Shown here: positions 46,848 to 58,949 of the stretch, one piece after another
How the letters are laid out: the number at the start of each line of letters is the position of its first letter
How positions within the stretch are numbered: the stretch's first letter is position 1
DNA from: Nymphaea colorata
Taxonomy: Eukaryota; Streptophyta; Magnoliopsida; Nymphaeales; Nymphaeaceae
NCBI RefSeq assembly: GCF_008831285.2
Contig: NC_045140.1
Location: 27,174,131-27,238,130, forward strand
Reading direction: 5' to 3'
Length of the DNA stretch: 64,000 nt
Position numbers and translations under genes: made by a program
The notes under the pieces: generated by a model
Database searches by the model: none
Told to the model about the DNA's origin: nothing
The model's input: the letters and a program-made list of their open reading frames with translations, nothing else

Positions 46848-47339
46848 CTAGTAGGGACGCTGCCCCACAAAGTTACCAGGAGGGTCGTAGTTGCAGGTGA
46901 TGAAGATGGCACCACTGTTGCACTTGACCCTTGCGCAACCCAGACGGACCGAGTTGCGCCACACCACCTGTGTGTAGTGGCCGCACACCTTTCCACTCGC
47001 ACAGGTGTTGGTGGCATAGTTGTAGTTGGCCTTTTCGGCCACCCACAAGTTCACGGCATCTGCTGCAGTGTACTCACGCCCGCTGCCCCAGAAGAGGTTC
47101 TCTCCATACTTCCCACCGGAGTGGACCAACTTGCAGTCACCGATCCTCTGGTTGGCGTAGTTCTGGGCGTAGGCTGCAACGGTGTTGTCCCATACCATAG
47201 GACCAACACCAACCTGTGCGCGAGCTGCGTTGTGAGCAGCAACGAAGTCCTGGGGAGAGTTCTGGGCGTGAGTGCCATGGATTAGCATTCCAAGGCCCAC
47301 CAGTAGGCAGAGCCAAACTAAGGCAGAGGAATGCCCCAT
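46848..47339 (-). CDS. PR1: Pathogenesis-related protein 1 (PR-1), copy 2, 163 aa
   Basis: Intronless frame with a 25-residue signal peptide (…GTHA|QNSPQ) and a 138-residue CAP domain. All six cysteines, [17 protein letters not shown], the cavity His (AHNAARAQ) and Glu (GENLFWGSG) are present. The C-terminus [15 protein letters not shown] is the closest of the cluster to the canonical CAPE pattern. It is one codon shorter than copies 1 and 3, in the signal peptide. The expected product is a secreted apoplastic defence protein. TATA lies 125-133 nt upstream, with a single copy of the shared promoter block (gatcatctttgaaaagtatg near 47515). This copy looks the most conventional of the cluster and is probably functional. 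Confidence 0.96.
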   Translation of the reverse strand: MGHSSALVWLCLLVGLGMLIHGTHAQNSPQDFVAAHNAARAQVGVGPMVWDNTVAAYAQNYANQRIGDCKLVHSGGKYGENLFWGSGREYTAADAVNLWVAEKANYNYATNTCASGKVCGHYTQVVWRNSVRLGCARVKCNSGAIFITCNYDPPGNFVGQRPY

Positions 47340-47463
47340 TCGGCTGATGACAAGAACAAAAGGAAAGAAAAAGAATAGAGCTAGCAGAACAGTTCAAGGA
47401 AGCAAGTTCCTTGAGTGCAGCTTGCTCTTGTACATCTGATGGAACAATAGGTGGAGGTTGTTT

Positions 47464-47472
47464 AATTTATAG
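47464..47472 (-). promoter_or_regulatory. TATA box of PR-1 copy 2
   Basis: CTATAAATT on the minus strand, in register with the TATA boxes of the other copies. Confidence 0.75.
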
Positions 47473-49265
47473 AGCAACATGCACAGCTTGAACCGACTCG
47501 CCGGCTAGCATCGTGATCATCTTTGAAAAGTATGCCGTCCAAAGTGGAAAATTCATCGCAGGTTTCACCAGTACGTCCCAGTCACATGGCCCACCGGAAA
47601 TTGCAGGAAATTAATGGTGATGAGAAATGGAGTCGTGTAATGGAACTGCACAAGAAACAGTGCAATACCCCATTCACTTTGAAACTCTTCATTTTCAAAT
47701 GGTGATTCTGTAGACGTTATCGGCATGGTTCGAGACAGCAAGATCGATTCTTTCGCACGATTTTGTTATGATGTCGAAATATGTTGGAATATTTCATTTA
47801 TATAAAAGTTTAATGACCTAATGTTCCTGAGATTCGATGTTTAGAAGACATTAGCAAGTTACGGCAAGAAAGATGCAACTCCATGAACTATTATTTTGTT
47901 AAAACATCAGCAAGGTTATAATAAATTCTAAAGACAATTAACAAGTTGACTGATTTGCCATGGAATGTAATTACATTATTTACCGCCAAATTCTTGGAAA
48001 GGGTTCATATTATACCATTATATATCTTTTGTTCTGTTATCTTCCTTTGAGAACGCAGCATACAAGACAGCAACAATGAGGCTGTTAGTTTCTGGTCACA
48101 GTTGCTGACTGGAACTGCTCTTTTGTTAATTCCTTTTTCCCCACTTCTATCAATTTTCTCTATGGACGTGATCCTTCTCAGAAGATACATATGATGCATG
48201 TCCTACAAGAGCCGTTGTGGTCGTAAATCGATAGAAAGCTTGAGCTTGACTGAGGAATAAGGATTGGAGAAAACCGGGCGATGGAAAAGTTCTTCCGTGT
48301 TCCCACGACGATAACCATTGTTACAAATTGTTTTAGAAGCATTTGCCTATATATATAATTAATTAATTAATTAATTTCATTTGATATTTTACAACTAGAA
48401 TTCCCGTCCCCTTTTGTGATCCGGTTCCTCCACTACCATGAACCTCAATTAGGTTCAAGCAGTTATTGAGAGGACTCGATTACTTTCGTTGGAATCCATG
48501 AAACAACTCTAAGAATTTTTTTTTTCCCTTTTGAAAGATAGAGAACAAAGCAATCAACGTATTGATACTGGGAGACTAAAAAAATTCTTACAATGTTTCA
48601 TTTCTAGGTATATATACACACACACACACCTAAGTTAATTTAGATTTCTAACCAGTAGTTTCTGATGCTTTCCAATCAGTTTGCTGTCCCAATCTAGCTT
48701 CTCGGAAAAAGTTAAATCGTCCAAGGTCACGCACAGTCCCACCTGTCGATGGAGTAGTAGTCTCCGGTGGCTTGTGTCTGACCACAAGTCCGAAAAAGCA
48801 AAATGGTGATGATGAAGATGAGGTTAGGCGCGCAGAGAAGAAAGAGAGAAGATGATCACCACCACACAGCTGTGATATTGGCATAATATCGCCAGGCATG
48901 CATGGCGATCAGGGCTTTGGACTCAAGTTTTTCTCTGAAGGAATTTTTACCCATCAGATGAAAAAGAAGAGCTCAAGTAACGAACCCGAAGGTCATGGCG
49001 GCCACGGCATGAAGGAACAGCCGTGTCTATTATTCAAGCGGGTTGGGCCTCGACCTGGAAAAGGACGAGAGACTGGGCGGCCAAGGTGAAGACCCAGAAG
49101 AACCAAAGAGCATATGTTTCTTCATAGTTAAGAAAGTGGCCAAAGTAGCGGCGGCGAAGTTTGAGATGAGTTGTGTTTACTGGGTCACGCTGATGGAGAC
49201 CCATTTGTTGTGACGCACAGATGGTACGTATCATGAGCTTTTACATTTATATAAACGGACAGCAG

Positions 49266-49580
49266 AAACTACGTACTCATCTTGTTTTCATCACCAACTT
49301 TATTAATTATAATTATTTATTTAACCATGGAGTGAGAATGAAGCTATACCGGTGACCCACGTCACTGCTGTATATAGTAATAGCGGCCTCCATGAAGCAA
49401 ACGAAGAAAAATTGCCGCTTTAGAGTTATGGCTGAAAATTCCACAAGAATAATTTGTTAAAATCATGTAAGATAAAAGGAGGCATAATTAAGATGAGAAG
49501 CAAGATTCAGTCCAAAGTCCATGTCAAGGCGGCTTTTCCTGCATGAAATTAATGTGTGTTTCCTGCATCTGTAACAGCGC
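49266..49580. repeat. Segmental duplication, partner of 60077-60330
   Basis: Shared landmarks are accggtg, tagcggcct, gtggctgaaaattccacaag (tatggctgaaaattccacaag here), aataatttg, caaggcggcttt and gtgtttcctg. This shows that the unit carrying PR-1 copy 3 and that carrying copy 5 share flank well beyond the gene. Confidence 0.8.
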
Positions 49581-50135
49581 TGTATACAGTTGCGTATATA
49601 CTCGTTTTTCCCTGCGCCCTTAATGTTTTCAACGTATGCAGATAGGATCTATCTTCTATATATATTGGTGACAAACTTAATAGTTACAAACTCTTTATCT
49701 ACACCAGTAGTCGTCATTTCGTAAAAAAGATCGTATATATGTTGAAAGTACCTCGCCTCCGTGTACAAAGTTGGTCACTTGTTAATCTCGTGTAAATTTT
49801 TTGTACTCGTTTTCTTGTATATTATTGTACTTACAAGGGGATAATTAGCACTTGCGGAAACTGGATCACTTTCGTTAATTGGTGCAGTTTCTTATTTAAA
49901 TTTCCATACGCAGAAACGACTATGTATTTTGGGCCCAAGACGAGAAAAGAGTTGAATCTACTTTTGTGGACCGGCCATTTCTGGATGGCTAATTTATAAA
50001 AAAAGTGGACCCTCAAGTTCGGTTTGAAACGAACATCATCATCGGTCAAGTGCGTTCTGCCGCTTATAGTTTTCTATACATTTACGATTTGCGTGACTTT
50101 ATGTTAGAAAAGGTGATTAATTTGGCAACTTGTCG

Positions 50136-50172
<37 letters not shown>

Positions 50173-50769
50173 CAGTGGTTAGGACCTCGGGTTTTCTTCC
50201 TTCTTTGCGTCACACATAATATTTTTTCTAAACTTAAGCAGTACGCTGTTGAAGAAGCATGTTTTAGAAGAATCGTTATGGTAATATGTCATTCAATATT
50301 AAGAAGCTAACAATTTTAGAAGAATGCGACGTATTGACGAATTTTATCATCGGTTTCATTTTAGAAGAATCGTTCTAAACTTAGTCAGAACGTAGCATTT
50401 GTCATTGATAAAAATGCAACATGACATGGCCATGACCATAGAAAAAGGAAGAACACGTAGGTGAGGAAGAAAAAAACCTCGCTCGTTTAATTGTTGGGAA
50501 GAATCGGCAGACTCCTACTTGCTTACCTCCAGAAATGCACAGCTAGCCTTCGGATATTGAGCAAATGGTCTCTTCATGTTTTCGTATCCTTCCCGAGACT
50601 TTGTTGGCATACGTTAAATTTTACTTTTTAATATTTCATTTCATTTTATTTTTATTTGTCAGTTTTTTAGTTTTTCCTTAAACTAACGATATAAGTTCTA
50701 ATTTGGTTCGCTTCTCGATTTTTTTAATATTTTCATGTAGTTAACAGCTTTTTAGGGGTTGTTTGTGGA

Positions 50770-51880
50770 CAGCCCAAAAGTAGGTTTCTGAAGTGTTTGT
50801 TTATGGAAAACATGAACATTCTATGTTCAATTTCCATACATTTAAAAATTGGTTTCTAACATAACATAATGTGGTTTAGATTCAGTTGTGTATTTAAAAG
50901 TTGTATTCGGCTGTGAAAATAAAAGTTAGATTCAAATTGAATTGAAAAATTGGATATGGATATGCTAGATAACTTTTTTCTTTCCTATTCGAATTAAAAT
51001 TTAAATTTGAATATCTTAAGATCGATCAATCTGATCAAGGGTACACCCGATTCAATTTCAATCCGTCATCCTTATTTATAACCCTCTTACACGACCAGAA
51101 ACGGATTGGATCTACTTTTACAAATCTGCCAATTAGAGTCCAACAAACAAACCTTCCTACTTGATCTTGTAGACCGCAACCCAACACGATCCGTCTCGCC
51201 GGCGGACCTAAAAGCAGCATCGGCCGCCGTTCTCCGGATGAATTTATTTAATAAACAAATCTGCAAATAAAAATAAGAAACAATTATGTTAAAATATTGT
51301 CTAATACAGGTTGATCCGCTGTCTCTTTTAGGCATCCAACATGCGACGTACTTTCATCTATCTTTTTACAAAATCCATGCCGACGTAATCAAGAAAATAA
51401 ATGTGAAATGATAAGAATGTTCGATGAAGAGGCCTCAGCAAAAATAGATAACTACCTACCATAAATATTATAAAAACAAAAGTGGTCACCATCTTGATCA
51501 AAATTTGTATTCCGATGGAAAACTTAAAATGTCAAATACTTCTAGAATAGAAATCAATACCACATTTTTGCATTAAGTTATTCCTGAATACTGAAATTGT
51601 CCTTCATTTTATTTGCATTACTTGTATGCAAATTGGCCGATGTATTTGAACCGCAGATCTCGGTAGCTTATAATGGATGCTATATCAAGGTCGAACAAAA
51701 AGCTGATGCACATTATAGCCCATCTCTTGTACAACGGAGAAGCCACAAAGAGCCCTTTCCGTTCCTTCTTCCGTGATGCAATTCTCCGATCACATCATGA
51801 TTTGATATAATTTGAAATTGTTTCAAATTTAAGATTCTTAGGGACGGGATCAAAAGCTACCCCATCTTCAATCCGTGTGT
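50770..51880. repeat. Segmental duplication, PR-1 3' flank (unit of copy 3)
   Basis: Matches 55090-56090 and in part 60900-61760. Shared words include agattcagttgtgta, aaaagcagcatcggcc, aacatgcgacgta, cgtaatcaaga, and gcaaattggccgatgtat before the gene-proximal part. Divergence is substantial, so these duplications are old compared with the copia insertion. Confidence 0.8.
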
Positions 51881-52103
51881 TGTTAATGGGAGATTCATGG
51901 GAAGCTATGGCTTTTTACAGGTTGCATGTGGACACTTGAATAAGATCTGGATTGAAGTTTAAAGTTTGATAGGCCATGAATCTTGTTACACGTACATGTG
52001 ATCACACGAGGGTACCTCATTTGGACTACTGGCTGTATCGACTGCACCAAAAACACAGACCTACTCAAATATGACCATGGACGAGCTCAAATCGAGTTTA
52101 GTA

Positions 52104-52190
52104 ATGTATGAGATAACAAAAGGTTTATGAGATGTTGAGATAACAGATAGACTAGAATGTGAGATAATATTTATGAGATAATAAAATAAC
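52104..52190. repeat. Degenerate GAGATAA repeat
   Basis: tatgagataac / tgagataa words recur several times in under 100 nt. The same motif forms a longer array at 63849-63998. Confidence 0.7.
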
Positions 52191-52763
52191 GCAAACCAAA
52201 AACATTTTTTTACATGTTAAAGAGGTCATAATGATATGGATGTACGCATGAACAGTTGACCTCATGAGCCTACAACTTCCAAGGTGCTTGGCTAGACTAT
52301 GTTATTCTTGTTACCATGCAATTAACCTTCGCATCGAAAAGCACTCTTGAAGTGCTGTAAATAGTAACCATATTAGTTTTCCCGTATATTATTTGTCCTT
52401 TTAAGGTGAAAAATGGTACTTCTCTTCACTTTTAAAGCTAAAATGAATCAAGCTCCTTCGTTGGAGCATCGACGCCTGGGGATCAAGCTCATTCATTCGG
52501 TATGAATAGACGACGACCCAATTCACGATTACACACACACTCTGTCTCTTTTACTCACAAACAGCGACAGAAAAGCGTGCAATTTTTATTACAATGAGTA
52601 GATACTATTTGACAGACAGATAAATTAAGCAACAGAGGACGTTGGAGAACATTCGTAGGATATATCTTCAGGGCTAGCCAACGTCCACCCTTACAAGTTA
52701 TTCTATACTCCGTTTATTACATACCCAGAAGGACAAGCCAAACGCGGGGTACATCCTTTACAA

Positions 52764-53258
52764 CTAGTAGGGACGCTCCCCTCTAAAGTTTCCACGAGGG
52801 TCGTAGTTGCAGGTAATGAAGATGGCACCATTGTTACATGTGACCTTAGCGCAGCCCAGCCGCACCGAGTTGCGCCACACCACCTGAGTGTAGTGCCGGC
52901 ACTCCTTTCCAGTGGCACAGGTGTTGGTGGCGTAGTCATAGTCACTTGCTTCGGCAATCCACAAGTTCACGGCATCTGCTGCAGAGTAGTCTTTTCCAAA
53001 GCCCCCGAAGAGGTTCTCTCCATACGGGCCACGAGAGTGAATCATGTTGCAGTCGCCAATCCTCTGGTTGGCATAGTTCTGGGCGTAGGCTGCAACGGTG
53101 TCATCCCAAGAGATTGGACCGACGCCAACTTGGGCACGAGCAGCGTTGTGAGCATCAACGAAGTCTTGGGGAGAGCTTTGAGCATGAATTCCATGGATTA
53201 ACATTCCAAGGCCCAGCAGTAGGAAAGCCAAAAGAAAGGCATGAGGGGAACGCTCCAT
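52764..53258 (-). CDS. PR1: Pathogenesis-related protein 1 (PR-1), copy 3, 164 aa
   Basis: The start is ATG at 53258 (MERSPHAF...), aligned with the starts of copies 1 and 2; the frame continues four codons upstream only through a GTG. The signal peptide is residues 1-26 (…GIHA|QSSPQ), followed by a 138-residue CAP domain with all six cysteines. Departures from the siblings are numerous: CRHYTQVVW instead of [13 protein letters not shown] for [14 protein letters not shown] for [19 protein letters not shown] for WVAEKxNYx, and a C-terminal [15 protein letters not shown] with Glu in place of Gln before RPY. The frame is intact, so the gene may make protein, but the altered signature and CAPE-like tail suggest relaxed or changed selection. 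The promoter carries two tandem copies of a 66-bp block. Confidence 0.92.
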   Translation of the reverse strand: MERSPHAFLLAFLLLGLGMLIHGIHAQSSPQDFVDAHNAARAQVGVGPISWDDTVAAYAQNYANQRIGDCNMIHSRGPYGENLFGGFGKDYSAADAVNLWIAEASDYDYATNTCATGKECRHYTQVVWRNSVRLGCAKVTCNNGAIFITCNYDPRGNFRGERPY

Positions 53259-53370
53259 GGGGACGATCACACGAAAGAGAACAGAGATGTAGAGGTCCTA
53301 AAGAAAGCTGGTACTTCCTTATGTGGCTCTAGCTCTTGGGCTTGTGATCGAAGAACGGGGAGAGGTCGCC

Positions 53371-53380
53371 AAATTTATAG
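53371..53380 (-). promoter_or_regulatory. TATA box of PR-1 copy 3
   Basis: CTATAAATTT on the minus strand, 113 nt upstream of the ATG. Confidence 0.8.
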
Positions 53381-53402
53381 ATCACCATGAACTTAAGTCC
53401 AT

Positions 53403-53515
53403 GCTGGTTAGCTTCGTCATCATCTTTGAAAAGTATGCCATCCCCCCTTGCACAGCTTGAACGGGCTCGCTGGTTAGCTTGGTCTTTGTCTTTGAAAAGT
53501 ACGCCATCCAATATA
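53403..53515 (-). repeat. 66-bp tandem promoter block of PR-1 copy 3
   Basis: gctggttagctt..tctttgaaaagta.gccatcc begins at 53403 and again at 53469. Copy 4 has the same doubled arrangement at 57403 and 57469, while copies 1 and 2 have one block. The block sits just upstream of the TATA box. Confidence 0.8.
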
Positions 53516-54539
53516 GAAAGTTCTCGTGAAGTTTAGGTAGCTGCTACGCCCTGTTGGTAGATTTCCCACATTTTAGTATGAAAAGGATGAAACTTCACAG
53601 AAAACTATTGGCGATGAGGAGGATCAGGAGCAATGAAAAAAACACCTTCTGCATTTTTCTATTGACAACGGTGGGTGATGTAAAAATTATCAAACTCAAC
53701 AAGTTCAGCAAATATGGCGAACCACAAATTTACAATTCGTCGCCACCTTCCAACATCTAGTTTATCTTACTAAACCTCCACGTCGCGTCCAAATATGAAA
53801 GTTCTTTCGATTGTGACCGACATGGTTCGACACAGTAAAAAATATTCTTTGAGACGATTTTGCTCTGATGCCCGTGTAGGATTTCTAGTATATTATATAA
53901 AACTTTGTCTTAATGTTTTGCAGTTACATTGATATCCACGATTTGCATTACAAAAAGAAAATGCAAGCACGAACCATTTAGTCCCACCAAAGTGATCACG
54001 CAAAGTCCCACCACAACTGATGCACTAGTCTCTAGTTACTACTGTCTCACCAAGTCCAGGGCAGTGAAGCATGGTGAAGATGAGGTTTAGAAGAGGAAAA
54101 GAAGAACAGATTATCACCACCACACAGCTGCGATGGTGCGAAGATATTGCACAAGCATTAAGTGGGCACTAATAATATTCCGCTTCCTATAGTTTTAAAA
54201 TTCATCCCCAAAAGACGAGGAACCAAGGACCCACTTTATGTGTCTCTTAAAATTGCTGACAATATTAAATATGAAACTCAGCTTTTCAAGCTGAAGCGAT
54301 ACAATTAAACGTACCCCGTGACTCGTGAGTTTTTGATTTATCATAGTGCAATGGCATTTAATTTGTTCTAAGGGTAGCAGCTCAACATATGCTCAACCAC
54401 CCAATAGGGAGTCATTTTGGTGTAGAGGTATTTGGTCTCATCAGCTTTTACAATTATGGTTAAAAAAAAAAAGAAACTGCTACCTAGCTAATGGGAGGAA
54501 TTAACGTAAAGTTTGCACCTAAAATTGGCCCTCATATGA

Positions 54540-54990
54540 GCAAGAGAAAATATATGCGATATAGGAAAATACGGTTAAAATATCTCAAACCATATTCTAC
54601 GTCAGCATATATAAAAGCCATCAGCAAAATGACTAAAAGACTTAACCTAATCCATAAAATATTATAAAAGCAAAATCGGTCGCCATCTTGATCAAATTTG
54701 GTGTTCTTATGAACAAAGCTAAAATGACATATGTTTCTAGAACACAAATCCTTACCATATTTTTGCATTAAATTATTATTGAATACAGAAATACAACGTT
54801 ATCGTCAGCTTTTGGTGGCTACTACGCGCAAGCCCACATTTTAATAGAGAAATGAACAAACTTTACATGAAATTAATAGTGATGCGGAACGATTAGGATC
54901 AATGGAACTCCACACAAGACCATCTTTTACATTTTCCCATTCCAAATAGTTGGTGAAATTAACTCACAGAATCAACAGGAGGCTCTGATG
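54540..54990 (-). other. PR-1 locus with the gene deleted (ghost 1)
   Basis: The left half (cataaaatattataaaagcaaaa..ttgcattaaattatt..gaataca) matches the distal 3' flank of PR-1 at 51450-51596 and 55730-55860. The right half (cgtcagctttt..gctactacgcgc..acattttaatag..aattaatagtgatg..caatgga) matches the PR-1 5' flank upstream of the TATA box, as at 53514-53660. Everything between, about 1.9 kb including coding region and core promoter, is absent. The junction is near 54790. Confidence 0.7.
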
Positions 54991-55089
54991 CTTGAGAATC
55001 GAAACATGGCACAACGTTTGATAACTAAGCAGCCATGACTTGAACTGTCATTAAGGACTTGGGGCCGACCTTGGACATTGTTGACTCGT

Positions 55090-56090
55090 CTACCCGTCCA
55101 CCGGGCCTGATGTCCGGCCTTTTAAGTTTCCATCCAAATCAAACGATGGGTAATTGTTTAAATCAGGTTGGTCATGTTTAAATTCAGATCTGGATAGGGT
55201 TTCAAATAAGTATTCTATGCTGAACCTCGAATTGTATGACCAATTTCCATGCATTCAAAAGTTGGTAGTTAACATAATACGATAATGGGTTTAGATTCAG
55301 TTGTGTACTTAAAAATTAGATTCAGTTATAACAAGTAATTTCGTTTCATTACTTTCATCCGGACTCGGATGATCTGTTTAATATTTATGGGTTTTACTGA
55401 ATGGTAAAAAGTATTTTTAGACCATATACAGATTGAATATGCTTGATGGCGTGCCTAAAAGCAGCATCGGCCCATGTCGGGCATAACAACCCAAAAATTT
55501 TAAACTTTTTATAAATTTATTTAATAAACAAATCTGGAAATGAAAATAAAAGAGAAGTATGTCAAAAATATTGGCCAATAAAGGCTGATAGGCTATATCT
55601 TTTATTCATCCGACATGCGACGTATTTTCATCTATTTTTAGAAATCCATCCTGACGTAATCAAGAGAAGAAATGAAAAATGATGTGAAGGAACGGCTAAG
55701 ATATCTCGAAAGCCATCCCTCAAAAATAGATAATTGCCTATAATAAATTTCATAAAAACAAAAGCTCTCACCATCTTTGCCAAATTTGGTATTCTTAAGC
55801 GCAAACTTAAGATGCCGTATAATTCTAGAATACAGATCCTAATTACCATATTTTTGCATACTGAAATAGTCCTCTTTGCTGTACTTACATGCAAATTGGT
55901 CCATGTATTCGAACTGCAGATGTCGGTAGCAGCTTATAATGGATGCTATATCAGGATCACGGGGACGCCAGAAAGGGCCCTTTTTTCCTTTCCCTTCTTC
56001 CATGATGCCAGTCTCCGATAACATCATGATTTGATATAATTTGAAATTCTTCAAATTTAAGATCCTTAGGGATAAGATCAAAAGTGGACA
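55090..56090. repeat. Segmental duplication, PR-1 3' flank (unit of copy 4)
   Basis: Partner of 50770-51880 and of 60900-61760, in the same orientation and the same position relative to the PR-1 gene. Confidence 0.8.
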
Positions 56091-56818
56091 CGTGAACAAG
56101 ATTGGGATTGAAGTTTGATAAACCTAAAATTTTGGTATGGGCTTATGTGATCACATCAGTGTGGACAAGCTGGCAGTATCCACTGCACCAGAAACACGGC
56201 CTACTCAAATATGACCATGCACAAGATAGGCAGCCATGAACAGCTGACCCGATGAGCCTAGGCTTGACCCGAACTGCGGCAACTCCTGGGGCGACTAGGC
56301 TCTGTTATTCTTGTTACGAAGAAATTGACGTTATATGCTGCCTAATATTCGATCAAAATTTATTAGTTGAAGTGAATCAAGCTGCTTCGTTTGAGCAATT
56401 TTAGTTTAAATGGCGGCAATGACGTTTTTAGGCTTTGGTTTGAAAATTTATACACGTTTAAGCGTAGTCCCTAGGAGGACCCATGAAAACTTTCTGAGAT
56501 TCCCCGGTATAAATGGAATTTGATGGAGATCAAGCTCATCCAAATCATGATCAGACCACCTCTCTCTCTCTCTCTCACACACACACACTTATAGAGCAAA
56601 ATATGTATAGATACTTTTAACAGGGAAAGAAAAATCATACAATCGTAAATGCAAAATATGTATAGATACTTTTAACAGGATAAATCAAGCAACGGAGGCC
56701 GGTAGGTGGCGTTGCATACGTCCACCCTTACAATTTATTTTATATAGAGGAGAGAGCCTACGCTCTGTTTATTATATAACCAAAAGGACAAGCCAAACGC
56801 GGGGCATGTCCTGCATAT

Positions 56819-57300
56819 CTAATAGGGACGCTCCCCATCAACGTTACCAGCTGGGTCGTAGTTGCAGGTAATGAAGGTGTCACCGTTGTTACATTCGACC
56901 CTGGCGCAGCCCAGCCGCACGGAGTTGCGCCACACCACCTGAGTGTAGTGCCCGCAATCTTTACCAGTAGCACAGGTATTGGTGGCGTAGTCGTAGTTGC
57001 TCTTCTCAGCCACCCACAAGTTCACGGCATCTACGGCGGTCCACCGAGAACCAGGGCCCCAATAGAGGTTCTCCCCATACTGGCCACCAGAGTGGGTCAG
57101 GCTACAGTCACTGATCGTCTTGTTCAGATAGTTTTGGGCGTAAGCTGCAACGGTGTCGTCCCAGGAGATTGGACCGACGCCATCTTGGGCACGAGCAGCG
57201 TTGTGAGCATCAACGAAGTCTTGAGGTGAGTTTTGAGCGTAAGTACCATGGACGAGCATTCCAAGGCCCAGCAGTAGGGAGACCCAAACAAGGGCTCCAT
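56819..57300 (-). pseudogene. PR1: PR-1 copy 4: CAP domain intact, start codon out of frame
   Basis: The mature CAP region (138 residues from QNSPQ to GERPY) is uninterrupted, with six cysteines and [17 protein letters not shown]. The ATG homologous to the other starts is at 57300, but relative to copies 1 and 3 it has lost 13 nt between ATGGA and GCCCTTGTTTGG. Translation from it gives [11 protein letters not shown]..., out of frame with the domain. An in-frame ATG exists at 57388, but it lies upstream of the conserved TATA box (57371-57380), so a normal transcript would not contain it. It would also put about 30 polar residues before the signal peptide. The next in-frame Met would remove most of the signal peptide. 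I therefore call this a probable pseudogene, though use of a more distal promoter could still yield a 189-residue protein. CAPE-like end: [11 protein letters not shown]. Confidence 0.65.
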
Positions 57301-57370
57301 CGGGATGATCACTACTCCCTAAGTGAAGCTGGCTCTTGGGCTTGTGGTAGAATAACGGCGAGAGGTCGCC

Positions 57371-57380
57371 AAATTTATAG
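57371..57380 (-). promoter_or_regulatory. TATA box of PR-1 copy 4
   Basis: CTATAAATTT on the minus strand, identical to that of copy 3, 71 nt upstream of the displaced ATG. The leader is about 42 nt shorter than in copy 3, a second deletion. Confidence 0.8.
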
Positions 57381-57402
57381 AGCACCATGAACGTAAGGGC
57401 TT

Positions 57403-57515
57403 GCTGGTTAGCTTGATGATCATCTTTGAAAAGTATGATATCTCACCATGCACAGTATGAACGAGGTCGCTGGTAAGCTTCGTCATCAGCTTTGGAAACT
57501 ACGCCATCCAATATT
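57403..57515 (-). repeat. 66-bp tandem promoter block of PR-1 copy 4
   Basis: Blocks beginning gctggttagctt (57403) and gctggtaagctt (57469) repeat the arrangement seen in copy 3, so the doubling predates their separation. Confidence 0.8.
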
Positions 57516-58949
57516 GAAAGTTCTTGTGAAGTTTCGGTAGCTAGTACGCCCTGTGAGTACATCAAAATGGACCACATCTTATCATAAACAAGATGAAACT
57601 TCGCAGGAAATTAACTTAACTAATGGCGATGCAAAAGGATGAGGAGCAATGGAGCTCCTCAGGCAAAAAAAATCACCTTCTATACTTTCCTAGTCAAACT
57701 GGTGGGTGAAATTAACTCACCGAAGCAACTGGAGGCTCTGATGATTGAAAATTGAAATATGTAATATATGAATACTTTACCAAACTCACTAAGTTGAGCA
57801 GACTTATAGGAATAGGACCCACCCCAGCCAATGACTATTTTTTATATTGAAAAAAAAATTATTTTTTAGTTGTGTAATGTATTTTTTGTATTAAAATTCA
57901 GTTTGGCCCTTCCCGGATCCAGAGGTCGGACCGCTGGCCCGCCTCTAAAGAAAATCTGGGTCCGCCCCTTATTGTGGCCAACATGGTTCAACACAGTAAA
58001 ATATACTATGAGACAATCTTGTTTTGATTCCTAAGTAGGATTACCAAGTATATTATATAAAATCTCTACGATTCAATGTTTTGCAATTACCTTGACATTC
58101 ACGATTTGCAAGTTATGAAAAGAAAGATGCAAGCATGAACCCTTAAATTGTTAATGCATCTATATAATCAGACTTTCGTAGAACAATGAAGAAATTGATT
58201 TGTGAAACGTTACAGGACAGAGTTTGTGCAAAACGAAGTAATTAGATTGCATGGGATGTTTCAGATGAAAAAGAGTAATTATGGAACATGTTGACCAGTG
58301 AACTGTGATTTGGGAAGCAAATATTTTCATCCGTTCTTCTTTTCTTTCATATGAGCCAAGAAGAACATCCCATAGGTCACTTTATATTCTCTTCAACCCA
58401 CCTCCTCCGAGCCTTTGGAGGACCTTCCAAACCTTGCCCCTGGCCATAGTAGCGGAGGTGGATTGTTGTCACGATTCAATTGGCAGATTTCAACATGCCT
58501 CTTAGCAACCTTGGTTTCAGTACCAATTCCAAAAAGGTTATGGAACTAAACTTATCAAAGTGAGGCATTATTAATTCCCTGCATGTGAGACTCTCGGTTA
58601 GTTTCGGTTTCAAACTAAAAAAAGGCAACAAACCAAATAATTAATCATTTAACAACTCTTTTTACAAGTTTCTCAAGATTCCGTACAATCTTAAATACCA
58701 TACTAAAATTTTCAATGTAGGGTTACATAATTAAGACATGTGTTACTACTCACCATACTAGGAATCATTTTAGCGTAGATTTATTTGGTCTGATCAGCTT
58801 TTACAATTGTGTAAGAGGCTAACAATGTTATCCATCCAAGTGTAGCAAAACTCTTTCAATGGAATTCATCGCCAGAGAGGAGATATGCTATGATTATTAA
58901 AAATTGCTATCTAGCTAATGGTTGGAATCTAAAGTTTGAACCTAAAATT

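Larger units (their letters stand above)
47473..52763. other. Spacer between PR-1 copies 2 and 3
   Basis: No further gene seen. About 48640-48900 matches the 5' flanks of copies 1 and 3. From about 49266 onward the sequence matches 60077 onward (see repeats). 50770-51880 matches 55090-56090 and 60900-61760, forming the 3' flank side of the duplicated PR-1 unit. (TA)n at 50139-50170, a (TTAA)-type run near 48356-48376, and a GAGATAA-rich stretch at about 52104-52190 are also present. Confidence 0.6.
53516..56818. other. Spacer between PR-1 copies 3 and 4
   Basis: Contains PR-1 5' flank (to about 53700, and about 53980-54170), a PR-1 locus lacking its gene at about 54540-54990 (listed separately), and the 3' flank of copy 4 from about 55090. 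No other coding region is seen. Confidence 0.65.

Noticed and set aside
46931-47285. Open frames on the + strand across the PR-1 genes (also at 52893-53332, 56948-57229 and 62747-63017)
   Set aside because: They are antisense shadows of GC-rich PR-1 coding sequence and show no domain.
48640-48900. A protein-coding exon in the GA-rich block repeated upstream of several PR-1 copies
   Set aside because: The block is shared 5' flank (also at about 44320 and 53985), its frames are not conserved between copies, and it has no domain.
53259-53270. A four-residue N-terminal extension of PR-1 copy 3
   Set aside because: It would start at GTG. The ATG at 53258 aligns with the starts of copies 1 and 2.
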